DNA of 7,076 bases. Source: Sedimenticola sp. (GTDB lineage Bacteria; Pseudomonadota; Gammaproteobacteria; Chromatiales; Chromatiaceae). Position numbers and translations under genes: made by a program. Each line of letters opens with the position of its first letter. The stretch's first letter is position 1. The stretch covers positions 1-7,076 of the forward strand of contig JALWGP010000370.1 of NCBI GenBank assembly GCA_027038775.1, written 5' to 3'. This document shows positions 1-6,191 of this stretch, piece after piece. The notes beneath the pieces are model-generated. The model saw only the letters and a list, made by a program, of their open reading frames with translations. It did not search any database and was not told where the DNA came from.

Positions 1-161
1 TGACCAAGGAAGAGCTGGTACGGATCGTGGACCTGTGGGTGGAGACGGCCCTGGCCCTGGAGCCGAAGAACCTGGCCATGATGGGCTATCTGCTGAAAGC
101 ACAGAGCAAGCGCTGGGAAAAGGAGACGGGCGGGGCCACCGTCTCCCGCCTGCGCGCCTGA
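1..161 (+). CDS. rpfF: C-terminal end of a crotonase-like protein, probably DSF synthase RpfF (5' end outside window)
   Basis: The frame beginning at base 3 is open from the window edge to TGA at 159-161 and gives 52 residues. It reads as an amphipathic helical tail, IVDLWVETALALEPKNLAMM, followed by LLKAQSKRW and a short polar end. This resembles, from memory, the C-terminal helices of RpfF-type crotonase-fold enzymes, which dehydrate 3-hydroxyacyl-ACP to cis-2-enoyl-ACP and release the free acid (DSF). The catalytic Glu pair of that family would lie upstream and cannot be checked. The strongest support is context: the gene is convergent with an rpfC-like hybrid kinase, stop codons 10 bases apart, as in the rpf cluster of Xanthomonas. 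Another enoyl-CoA hydratase is possible. No terminator fits between the two genes, so their transcripts probably overlap. Confidence 0.6.
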   Translation, partial: TKEELVRIVDLWVETALALEPKNLAMMGYLLKAQSKRWEKETGGATVSRLRA

Positions 162-171
162 GGCGGCGGAA

Positions 172-2709
172 TCAGCTGACCACGCGCAGCCGGGGGCGGG
201 GTTTTTCCAGCCCGAAGTGCACCGACAGCTGGTGCGCGGATTCCTGGATCAGCCGCTCCAGCTCGTCCACCTGCGCCTGCCCGGTGCTCATGAACTCCAT
301 CTCGCCCATCTGCTCCCACTGTTCCGCCACAAGCTGCAACCGCGTCAGACCCACGTTGGCGGCGCTGCCGCGCAGGGCGTGGGCCAGCTCCTTCATGGTG
401 TGGTAGTCCTGGGAATCCACCACTTCCCGCATCTGCCGCAACATGGCCTCGGCGTCCTCGTTGAAGCATTCCATGATGCGCGCCACCAGCTCTGTCCCCG
501 CGTCCAGCGAGAGCAGCTCCTGCACCTTCTCGTCGTCCACCAGGGGCACCTCTTCCAGCGCCAGGGCCGACAGCGCCCCCTCCGCATCGAGCGCCACGTG
601 AGTGGCACCGATGCCCAGCTCCTCGATGGCCTGGAACAGCTGCACCGCGCTGATCGGCTTGGGCAGGATACGTTCGATGCCGGCTTCCTCGCAAGCCGCC
701 CGCGCCGCCTCCGTGACATCGGCGGTGATCATGATGAAGGGAATGATCTCCTCCCCGGCATGGGCGAAACGGTAGAGCTGGTAGGCCTCCAGGCCGTTCA
801 TGTCGGGCATGTGCATGTCCAGCATGGCGAGGTCGTAGTCGTCGCTTTCGATGGCCTCGAGAAACTCCTCGCCGTTGCCGGTCTCCGTCACGCGGTGGCC
901 CGCGTTGCGCAGCATGCTCGCCAGGATGAGCCGGTTGGTGGCGTTGTCGTCCGCGATGAGGATGTTGAGCGGTGTGGCCAGCTCGCGCGCCTCGGTGAAG
1001 ATGTCTTCCTCCAGCTCCTGGGGAAGCCCCACGGTGTGCAGCGCATGGAACAGCTCCATCTCCGACTCAACCCACATCTTCCGGTCCACGACGCGCTCGC
1101 CGAAAGGGGGCTGCCCCGATTCCGCAGCGACCACGACGAGGGGAACATTCTCCGCCACCAGCCCTTCCCGCTGCCAGCGCACCAGGGAAGGTGCCACGAC
1201 CGCAGCGGACTCGCTGCCGACCACGATGGCCTCCACCGGCGAATAGTCGTAGAAGGCTTGGCGCAACAGCCGCTCCGCCGAGGCCGTATCGTTGGCCGCA
1301 AGCACCTCCAGGCTCCACTCCTGCATGTGGCGGCAGTACTCCCGGGCCACCTCCGCCCGTTCGAACAGCGCCAGCACCGAGCGCCCCGCGATGGGCAGCT
1401 GGACGCTCCCCGGCTCTTCCTCCACCACCGCCATGGGCAGCGTGAAACGGAAGGTGGTGCCCCTGCCCGGAACGCTCTCCAGGGAGAGCTCCCCTCCCAT
1501 CAGTTCCACCAGCTCGCGGGCGATGGTGGTGCCCAGACCCGTTCCGCCGAACTGCCGTGAGGTGCTGCTGTCGGCCTGCACGAAGGGTTCCAGGATCTTG
1601 GCCTGCTTTTCCGGGGGGATGCCGATGCCGGTGTCGCGTACGCTGAACTGCACCCTGACGCCCGACTCCTCCGAATCCACCAGCATGCAGCGAAGCTCCA
1701 CCTCGCCTTCCGGGGTGAACTTGATGGCGTTGCCCACCAGGTTCACCAGCACCTGCTTGAGGTGGTTCTCATCGCCCTCCAGCCGACAGGGCAGACGGGG
1801 ATCGATGCTGCGCAGGAGGCGCAATCCCTTTTTCTGCGCCTCTATGCTCATCATGTCCACCACGGTGTTCATGAACTGGTGCAGGTCGAAAGGTTCTGCC
1901 TCGCTGACGAGCTTGTTGGCCTCGATCTTGGAAAGATCCAGCACGTTGTTGATCAGTTCCAGCAGGACACCGCCCGAGCGGTTGATGATGTTGACCAGAT
2001 GCCGGTCCTCGCGGGGGAGGTCCCGCTCCTTGAGAAGCTCGGCAGCACCGATGATGCCGTTCAGCGGGGTACGGATCTCATGGCTCATGTTGGCCAGGAA
2101 CTGACCCTTGGCCCTGTTGGCGTTCTCGGCGGCGATCTGGGCGTTGCGAAGGCGCTGGGCCAGGGCAGCGGCGTAGCCGGGCAGGACGAGGAGCGTAATC
2201 CACAGACCAATGCCCATGCCCAAATGTGCATGCCAGTACTCGCTGAAGAGCAGTACCCACCCAAAGCCGATCAGGGAGAATATCGACGACAGGTAGAGGT
2301 ACCTGGAACCGTAACGCAGGGTGTTGCCGAAGATCACCCACAGGTAAATACCGAACCATGGGGCCCCCGCATCTTCCGCCAGGTAGAGTGCGACCGAGAA
2401 TCCGATGCAGTCCACGAAAACACCGAACACCTTCCGGGAGACAGAAGCCACCGGCCAGAGATAGGTGGACAGGTAGATCCCTGCAGCCACAAACGTGATC
2501 CCGATGACATACCCGAAGAGTTCGCTCCCAGGATCGTCCTGCCCTTCTCCCGGCTGCCGTATTCCCATGAGATACAGGATCGTCAAACCGAGAATCACCA
2601 GGCGCAACACCGCCTGCTCCCGTTCACTGCGAACAGAGTCGCCCGGCGCCCCCAGTAGGAGATGAACGACCGACTTGTTGCCCACGCTTCCCTTTTCTGG
2701 TCTACTCAT
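172..2709 (-). CDS. rpfC: RpfC-like hybrid sensor histidine kinase (TM sensor, HisKA, HATPase, pseudo-receiver, REC, HPt)
   Basis: The protein is 845 residues from the ATG at 2709. RpfC senses the fatty-acid signal DSF in the inner membrane, phosphorelays to the response regulator RpfG, and restrains RpfF by binding it. Seen here: about six hydrophobic segments (roughly 34-50, 64-84, 94-111, 119-130, 139-157, 163-184), with GNTLRYGS at 128-135 matching a signature I recall from Xanthomonas RpfC; the H box SHEIRTP with phospho-acceptor His210; N box from Asn323; G1 box DTGIGIP from Asp359; G2 box GGTGLG near 388; a receiver from about 581 with acidic pair Asp587/Asp588 and phospho-acceptor Asp631 in LDMHMPDMNG; and an HPt domain with AHALRGS, His777. 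Residues 443-560 form an extra receiver-like segment without an obvious Asp, which explains most of the excess over the roughly 726 residues of Xanthomonas RpfC. A TTG at 2727 with a better Shine-Dalgarno is an alternative start (851 aa). An in-frame opening to 2862 looks non-coding. No rpfG is in the window. Confidence 0.9.
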   Translation of the reverse strand: MSRPEKGSVGNKSVVHLLLGAPGDSVRSEREQAVLRLVILGLTILYLMGIRQPGEGQDDPGSELFGYVIGITFVAAGIYLSTYLWPVASVSRKVFGVFVDCIGFSVALYLAEDAGAPWFGIYLWVIFGNTLRYGSRYLYLSSIFSLIGFGWVLLFSEYWHAHLGMGIGLWITLLVLPGYAAALAQRLRNAQIAAENANRAKGQFLANMSHEIRTPLNGIIGAAELLKERDLPREDRHLVNIINRSGGVLLELINNVLDLSKIEANKLVSEAEPFDLHQFMNTVVDMMSIEAQKKGLRLLRSIDPRLPCRLEGDENHLKQVLVNLVGNAIKFTPEGEVELRCMLVDSEESGVRVQFSVRDTGIGIPPEKQAKILEPFVQADSSTSRQFGGTGLGTTIARELVELMGGELSLESVPGRGTTFRFTLPMAVVEEEPGSVQLPIAGRSVLALFERAEVAREYCRHMQEWSLEVLAANDTASAERLLRQAFYDYSPVEAIVVGSESAAVVAPSLVRWQREGLVAENVPLVVVAAESGQPPFGERVVDRKMWVESEMELFHALHTVGLPQELEEDIFTEARELATPLNILIADDNATNRLILASMLRNAGHRVTETGNGEEFLEAIESDDYDLAMLDMHMPDMNGLEAYQLYRFAHAGEEIIPFIMITADVTEAARAACEEAGIERILPKPISAVQLFQAIEELGIGATHVALDAEGALSALALEEVPLVDDEKVQELLSLDAGTELVARIMECFNEDAEAMLRQMREVVDSQDYHTMKELAHALRGSAANVGLTRLQLVAEQWEQMGEMEFMSTGQAQVDELERLIQESAHQLSVHFGLEKPRPRLRVVS

Positions 2710-2733
2710 GACTTGAATCTTCAGCAAACGGAT

Positions 2734-2745
2734 TCCTTGACCTCC
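2734..2745 (-). promoter_or_regulatory. Shine-Dalgarno pair that bears on the rpfC start
   Basis: On the minus strand GGAGGT (2745-2740) is followed by AAGGA (2738-2734). AAGGA sits 6 bases before an in-frame TTG at 2727-2725 and 24 bases before the ATG at 2709. Spacing therefore favours the TTG start, adding six residues, while the ATG has only a weak AAG-type site in front of it. The choice does not affect any domain. Confidence 0.4.
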
Positions 2746-2786
2746 GATTGGAATGCAACTTTCGCACCAAATAACAAGAATGAAAG

Positions 2787-2802
2787 CAAAACACATGTTT
2801 TG
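2787..2802. repeat. Short perfect inverted repeat in the rpfC leader, possible operator
   Basis: CAAAACA and TGTTTTG (2787-2793 and 2796-2802) are perfect 7-base inverted arms around a 2-base centre. The site lies in the most AT-rich part of the divergent spacer, 78-93 bases upstream of the rpfC ATG. Its size and two-fold symmetry suit a dimeric regulator. As an RNA hairpin it would be weak and its loop too small, so a DNA-binding site is the better reading. No regulator is identified. Confidence 0.35.
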
Positions 2803-2833
2803 TAAGAATTTTTTTGAAATTCCCAATAACAGC

Positions 2834-2862
2834 ATCCGGCTTGCTGCCGCGCCCAGTGTCAA
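2834..2862 (-). promoter_or_regulatory. Candidate promoter for rpfC
   Basis: A perfect TTGACA -35 hexamer reads leftward at 2862-2857. With a 17-base spacer, the -10 position is CCGGAT (2839-2834), which matches the sigma70 consensus only in its last two bases. If used, it would leave a leader of roughly 120 bases before rpfC that contains the inverted repeat at 2787-2802. The -35 is convincing and the -10 is not, so the promoter may need an activator. Confidence 0.3.
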
Positions 2863-2899
2863 GATCTGTCACTTGTGTTCGGTTTAGTGCGATGAAAAT

Positions 2900-2927
2900 T
2901 TGACACCCCTTGATCAGTTTCCAGGAT
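2900..2927 (+). promoter_or_regulatory. Candidate promoter for the ACP-ketosynthase unit
   Basis: TTGACA at 2900-2905 is a perfect -35 hexamer. CAGGAT at 2922-2927, 16 bases on, is the closest -10, matching three of six consensus bases. It would start transcription about 65 bases before the ACP ATG. It is the mirror of the TTGACA at 2862-2857: GTGTCAA (2856-2862) and TTGACAC (2900-2906) are exact inverted copies 37 bases apart, so the two -35 elements stand back to back. Confidence 0.3.
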
Positions 2928-2998
2928 CCAGGGCGCTGCGAACGCACACCTCTCCATTCTCTAGTTGATAACCCCAATAAATTCACCACCGGAAATCC

Positions 2999-3247
2999 AT
3001 GAAAAGAGACATCGAGCAGACCCTGAAGGAATCCATCGCCCGCCTGAAAATGCTCAGCGTGGAAGAAATCAACCTGGATTCCCGTCTGGACGAGCTGGGC
3101 ATCAGCTCCCTCGATTCCATCTCCCTGGTCTTCGACATCGAAGACAAGTATGGGGTGGAAGTGCCCAACGAAGCGTTGAAGAAACTGCAAACCGTCCGCG
3201 ACATCGTGGAAGGGGTGGAAAGACTGCTCGCGACCCAGAAGGCATGA
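2999..3247 (+). CDS. Acyl carrier protein
   Basis: The product is an acidic 82-residue ACP, close to the family's usual 75-90. The phosphopantetheine site is ELGISSLDS (32-40): Ser37 takes the place of the modified serine of the canonical DSL motif, with Ser36 replacing the usual Asp. The following SLVFDIEDKYGVEVP is a typical helix II recognition segment, and LKKLQTVRDIVEGVERLL forms the last helices. ACPs carry growing acyl chains as thioesters in the cytoplasm. The stop overlaps the start of the ketosynthase (ATGA at 3244-3247), so the two are almost surely translationally coupled and probably work as a pair. The Shine-Dalgarno is weak (GGAAA just before ATG). It is not in a fab cluster, so it is more likely a specialised carrier than the housekeeping AcpP. 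Confidence 0.92.
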   Translation: MKRDIEQTLKESIARLKMLSVEEINLDSRLDELGISSLDSISLVFDIEDKYGVEVPNEALKKLQTVRDIVEGVERLLATQKA

Positions 3248-4449
3248 AAGGGATCGCCGTCACCGGCCTGGGATGCATTTCCGCGCTTGGCGGAAACGTG
3301 GAGGAAAACTGGGCCGCCCTCAGCACCGGCAGATCGGCAATCGGACACCTGCAGGGTTTCGAGGAAACCGACCTCAAGGTGGCCACTGCGGCCCAGGCCA
3401 AGGACTTCGTTCCGGAAAGCCATTTCCAGGCCGCTCAGCTTGGGCTTCTGGACCGCCACAGCCAGCTGGCCCTGGTGGCCGCCAGGGAGGCGGTGGAAGA
3501 CGCCGGGCTCTCACCGGAACAGCTGAAACCCATGGCCGCCGTCGTCGGCACAGGCTGCGGCGGCAAGGAGACGGACGAACTTACCTACCAGAGGCTCTAC
3601 CGGGACGGCAAACCCAGGGTCCACCCCTTCACCATCCCGAGAGGAATGCCGTCTGCAGCCTCCAGCCAGGTAAGCATGCAGCTGGGAATCCAGGGCCCCT
3701 GCTTCACCCTCGCCAGCGCCTGCGCTTCCGCCAACCATGCGATTGCCCAGGCCGTGCTCATGATCCGCGCAGGCATCGTGGACGCAGCCATCGCGGGGGG
3801 TGCCGACGCTCCTTTTACTTATGGGCTCCTGAAGTCCTGGGAAGCCCTGCGCGTGCTCTCCCCGGAAACCTGCCGCCCTTTCAGCGCCGACCGCAAGGGC
3901 TTGGTGCTGGGTGAAGGGGCAGGCATGGTGATCCTCGAATCACTGGAACACGCCCAAGCCCGGGGGGCGCACATTTACGCCATCCTCAGTGGCATCGGCA
4001 TGAGCGCGGATGCCGCACACATCACCGATCCTGCAAGCGAAGGGGCCGCCCGCGCCATACAGGCCGCCCTGGCCGATGCCCGCAAGGATCCGGGGGAGAT
4101 CGATTACATCAACGCCCATGGCACGGGTACACTGCTCAACGATCCTTCGGAAACCCGGGCGATTCACGCGGTATTCGGAAGAGACGCCGAAAGGCTCCTC
4201 GTCTCTTCCACCAAGTCCATGCACGGACATACGCTGGGCGCAGCAGGGGCCATCGAGTTGATTGCCACGGTGAAGGCGTTGCAGGAAGGCGTGATCCCGC
4301 CCACCGCCAACTTCACCGCACCAGGGGAAGGCTGCGACCTGAACTACGTGCCCAACGAGCCTGCAAGGGTCTCCTGCAAATCGGCGATGAGCAATTCCTT
4401 CGCCTTTGGAGGACTCAACGCAGTGCTGGTCGTGGACCGATTCGACTGA
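3244..4449 (+). CDS. FabF-type beta-ketoacyl-ACP synthase (KAS II-like)
   Basis: This 401-residue condensing enzyme has the size of FabF (about 410) and performs decarboxylative Claisen condensation of an acyl thioester with malonyl-ACP. The N-terminus GIAVTGLGCISALGGN is typical. The Cys-His-His triad is complete: Cys160 in ASACASANHA, His292 in NAHGTGT and His329 in SMHGHTLGAAGA, with the supporting Lys324 in STKS. The C-terminal gate loop reads NSFAFGG (384-390), with Ala387 where FabF usually has Gly beside the gating Phe388. The ATG overlaps the ACP stop; upstream in-frame sequence is the ACP gene in another frame, so the longer opening from 2965 is rejected. No ketoreductase, dehydratase, acyltransferase or chain-length factor is present here, so the pair must borrow primary fatty-acid enzymes or further genes. 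Secondary-metabolite, polyunsaturated or signal-lipid synthesis are all possible. Confidence 0.92.
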   Translation: MKGIAVTGLGCISALGGNVEENWAALSTGRSAIGHLQGFEETDLKVATAAQAKDFVPESHFQAAQLGLLDRHSQLALVAAREAVEDAGLSPEQLKPMAAVVGTGCGGKETDELTYQRLYRDGKPRVHPFTIPRGMPSAASSQVSMQLGIQGPCFTLASACASANHAIAQAVLMIRAGIVDAAIAGGADAPFTYGLLKSWEALRVLSPETCRPFSADRKGLVLGEGAGMVILESLEHAQARGAHIYAILSGIGMSADAAHITDPASEGAARAIQAALADARKDPGEIDYINAHGTGTLLNDPSETRAIHAVFGRDAERLLVSSTKSMHGHTLGAAGAIELIATVKALQEGVIPPTANFTAPGEGCDLNYVPNEPARVSCKSAMSNSFAFGGLNAVLVVDRFD

Positions 4450-4468
4450 ATGGAACCAGGATCCGGCA

Positions 4469-5509
4469 TCAGGCGGGCCTGTGGAACAGGTAGTGCCCGT
4501 TTCCGAAATGGTTTCCGTCGCCTGGAAGAAAACAGGCCTTGCAGAGTATGAAATAGTCGTTCCAGTGCTGAACGTCGAGCCCGGGGTCGCTCTCCCTGAT
4601 TTCGTCGAGATTGTTCCAGAATCTCCTGTGCCACTCGTCCAGCGTTCTCCAGTAGTTCATTCCGTTCACGAACCACTTCCGCTCGAAAACCAGCTCCCCG
4701 GCATGCCTCTCTATCTCGTCGAAGGGCCACACGCGGCCACCGGGAAAGTACTTTGCAATGAGCACATCCCCGGAATCCATGAACTGGGGAACGACCATTC
4801 TCGAAACGATGAGGTGATGAAAAACGGCACCGCCAGGCCGGACGAACCCATACAACTTTTCGTTGAACGCCTTCAGATTCCTGACCGCTTCGATCAGCCC
4901 CACGGAAACGACCGTGTCGAACTCGCCCAAATCCGCCGGATCCAGTTCCTCGAAGCTCGCCCGGATGATCCTGAGACGGGACTTGTCGAACACATGCGCC
5001 GGATCCTCCATGCACTGCTGGATGTACTTCACCTGTGTTCTGCTGGGAGTGACGCTTACCAGCTCCACGTCGGGGTAGCGTTCCATCAGGTACCTTTCCA
5101 GGGCACCAAATCCGCATCCGAGATTGAGAATGCGCTCGTTCCCCTCGATGCCCGCACGGCGAGTTATCAGTTCAAACTTCCTCTCCTGTGCTTCCTCCAG
5201 GGAAAGTGAACTGTCCATGACCCGACCCGGCTCTTCGTCGTAGAACGCCATCGTGTAAGCCAGGTACACGTTGTCGAGGAACCCTCGGAAAAGGCCCAAT
5301 TCCTGGTCGTAATGGACCTCCATCAGTTCTTCCGTCTGCTCGAACATGGGCCCCCGGTCGACAGGCACATCTACGTCGGCCACGGACAGGCCCCGGCGGC
5401 TCAAGTCCCGGTATTCGCGCTCCAGGAACCGCGCCACGTGGCGCTCCTTCTTCAGCGCCTCCTCTGTCCCCCAGGGACAAACACCCCACTGCTCCTGCTG
5501 CACTGTCAT
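4469..5509 (-). CDS. SAM-dependent methyltransferase of the cyclopropane-fatty-acid synthase family
   Basis: The 346-residue protein runs from the ATG at 5509, with GAGGA 11 bases upstream; a TTG at 5518 lies too close to that site. The SAM motif is ILNLGCGFG (127-135), preceded by SLEEAQERK and followed by VSVTPSRTQVKYI, both typical of CFA synthases (E. coli Cfa is about 382 residues). Family landmarks continue: VSVGLIEAV with Glu207, FHHLIV with His232 and Ile234, KYFPGG, GMNYWRTL with Tyr286, EWHRRF, and a C-terminal GHYLFHRP. Cfa enzymes add a methylene from SAM to cis double bonds of phospholipid acyl chains; relatives methylate fatty acids, amines or other small substrates. By eye, the conserved YSCAY segment appears here as YTMAF (85-89), so the bicarbonate-binding Cys becomes Met87. 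The substrate is therefore uncertain. The gene is convergent with the ketosynthase (19 bases between stops) with no visible terminator. Confidence 0.82.
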   Translation of the reverse strand: MTVQQEQWGVCPWGTEEALKKERHVARFLEREYRDLSRRGLSVADVDVPVDRGPMFEQTEELMEVHYDQELGLFRGFLDNVYLAYTMAFYDEEPGRVMDSSLSLEEAQERKFELITRRAGIEGNERILNLGCGFGALERYLMERYPDVELVSVTPSRTQVKYIQQCMEDPAHVFDKSRLRIIRASFEELDPADLGEFDTVVSVGLIEAVRNLKAFNEKLYGFVRPGGAVFHHLIVSRMVVPQFMDSGDVLIAKYFPGGRVWPFDEIERHAGELVFERKWFVNGMNYWRTLDEWHRRFWNNLDEIRESDPGLDVQHWNDYFILCKACFLPGDGNHFGNGHYLFHRPA

Positions 5510-5827
5510 GACACGCAATTTCCTCGATCGGGCAACCGGGTTACGTTCAAAGCGAATACCTCTCCTGAAGTCTCCACATCCGGACCATTATGCTGACTTC
5601 AATTGCAGGCGCAACAACTCAACAAACAAAGGGACCAGCAACCATTACCACCAAATACCAACCTTGTTTGCAAGGATAGTGGGCCACGGAGAATACCAAT
5701 CAACCAACTGGTCACACAGCAACTGAGTGATAAACTACCTGCCGACACCTCGTAAGCTTCCCCTGGCCCCGGACAGGTGTAAAGTAGAGCTTTCTGGCCA
5801 CCCCCAGCTCCCAGCCAGGAGGTTCAG
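5510..5827. other. Gene-free spacer between the methyltransferase and the IS remnant
   Basis: About 318 bases hold no convincing gene. The stretch is visibly poorer in GC than its neighbours, especially around 5580-5740, which is rich in A and C on the plus strand. It includes the methyltransferase leader, a small inverted repeat CCTTG/CAAGG (5662-5675), and, close to its right end, what may be the left terminal part of the IS element (from about TGGCCCCGG at 5764). I see no terminator or RNA gene. Confidence 0.5.
5587..5614 (-). promoter_or_regulatory. Candidate promoter for the methyltransferase gene
   Basis: Reading leftward, CATAAT (5592-5587) matches five of six bases of the -10 consensus. 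TTGCGC (5614-5609), 16 bases before it, keeps the TTG of the -35. The start would fall about 70 bases before the ATG at 5509. This is a pattern match only. Confidence 0.3.
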
Positions 5828-6010
5828 ATGAGGAAATCGCGGTTCACTGAGAGTCAGATCGTGGCGATTTCCCACGAAGCGAATTCGGGAATGAAGGCGC
5901 GAAAGCTCTGCCGTAAGCACGGCATCTCTGATACCACCTTCTACAACTGGAAGAGGTGGATGGGCTTGAGACCGGGACGGTTTCTTCTTTCTCGAAGCGC
6001 TTGTCCCTAA
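5828..6010 (+). pseudogene. Truncated IS3-family transposase OrfA remnant
   Basis: The first 42 or so residues read MRKSRFTESQIV then MKARKLCRKHGISDTTFYNWK, the N-terminal helix-turn-helix (HTH_Tnp_1) of IS3-family OrfA proteins. Similarity fades after WMGL near base 5973; intact OrfA is about 90-100 residues and continues into a leucine-zipper region. Here the tail RPGRFLLSRSACP is unrelated and stops at 6008-6010. No orfB with its DDE catalytic domain follows; the next element is the tRNA terminator. The start is well set by AGGAGG at 5817-5822, five bases before ATG. It is a scar of an insertion sequence, broken at its 3' side, and may still make a short DNA-binding peptide. Confidence 0.8.
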
Positions 6011-6013
6011 AGG

Positions 6014-6048
6014 AAAAAGAAAAGGCCCGCACCCGTGCGGTGCGAGCC
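6014..6048 (-). terminator. Intrinsic terminator of tRNA-Lys
   Basis: On the minus strand GGCTCGCACC and GGTGCGGGCC form a 10-base-pair stem (one G-T pair) around a 5-base loop at 6048-6024. It is followed by TTTTCTTTTT (6023-6014). It begins 8 bases after the tRNA CCA end, the classic position for ending a tRNA transcript. Confidence 0.9.
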
Positions 6049-6056
6049 TCGGCAGA

Positions 6057-6132
6057 TGGTGGGCCGTGGGCGATTCGAACGCCCGACCAACTGATTAAAA
6101 GTCAGCTGCTCTACCGACTGAGCTAACGGCCC
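6057..6132 (-). tRNA. tRNA-Lys (anticodon UUU)
   Basis: The 76-base cloverleaf is complete on the minus strand. The acceptor GGGCCGT pairs perfectly with ACGGCCC; the D arm is GCTC-AGTCGGTA-GAGC; the anticodon stem GCTGA/TCAGT closes the loop CTTTTAA with TTT at positions 34-36; the T arm is GGGCG-TTCGAAT-CGCCC; and CCA is encoded (6059-6057). It lies 59 bases downstream of queC on the same strand, an arrangement I recall from Pseudomonas, so it may be read both from its own promoter and by readthrough from queC. It is not a substrate of queuosine modification, which acts on GUN anticodons. Confidence 0.97.
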
Positions 6133-6144
6133 TGAGGAGCGCGC

Positions 6145-6150
6145 ATTATA
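6145..6150 (-). promoter_or_regulatory. Promoter -10 of tRNA-Lys with GC-rich discriminator
   Basis: A perfect TATAAT reads leftward at 6150-6145, followed by GCGCGC before the expected start near 6138. Such a GC-rich discriminator is typical of stable-RNA promoters under stringent (ppGpp) control. No good -35 is seen; TTCAGC at 6172-6167, with a 16-base spacer, is the nearest. Confidence 0.7.
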
Positions 6151-6191
6151 CAGTGAAGGCACGGATGCTGAAACCCCCTCCATGCAGTTTT

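Noticed and set aside
217..1560. Long plus-strand open frame (447 codons) opposite rpfC, with a second at 1762-2658
   Set aside because: Both lie fully antisense to a clear multidomain kinase, give low-complexity His/Arg/Gln-rich proteins with no recognisable motif, and are expected in GC-rich coding DNA.
2710..2862. In-frame upstream extension of rpfC containing a hydrophobic stretch (CFAFILVIW)
   Set aside because: The DNA is AT-rich like the rest of the spacer and the likely promoter overlaps it. The first resemblance to RpfC begins after the ATG at 2709, so the hydrophobic stretch is probably chance.
2965..3243. Start of the ketosynthase upstream at 2965
   Set aside because: This part overlaps the ACP gene in a different frame, while the KS fold starts exactly at the ATG at 3244 that overlaps the ACP stop.
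5662..5675. CCTTG/CAAGG hairpin as a terminator for the methyltransferase or IS
   Set aside because: The stem has only five pairs and no T-run follows on either strand.
5745..5780. ACACCT/AGGTGT inverted repeat as a transposon end pair or riboregulator
   Set aside because: Six-base arms 24 bases apart are expected by chance, and no matching right end of the IS is found near 5976-6010.
5960..6010. Possible right inverted repeat of the IS3 element
   Set aside because: The sequence only loosely resembles the left part around 5764-5785 (GGACA against GGACA in reverse), too short to call an IS end.
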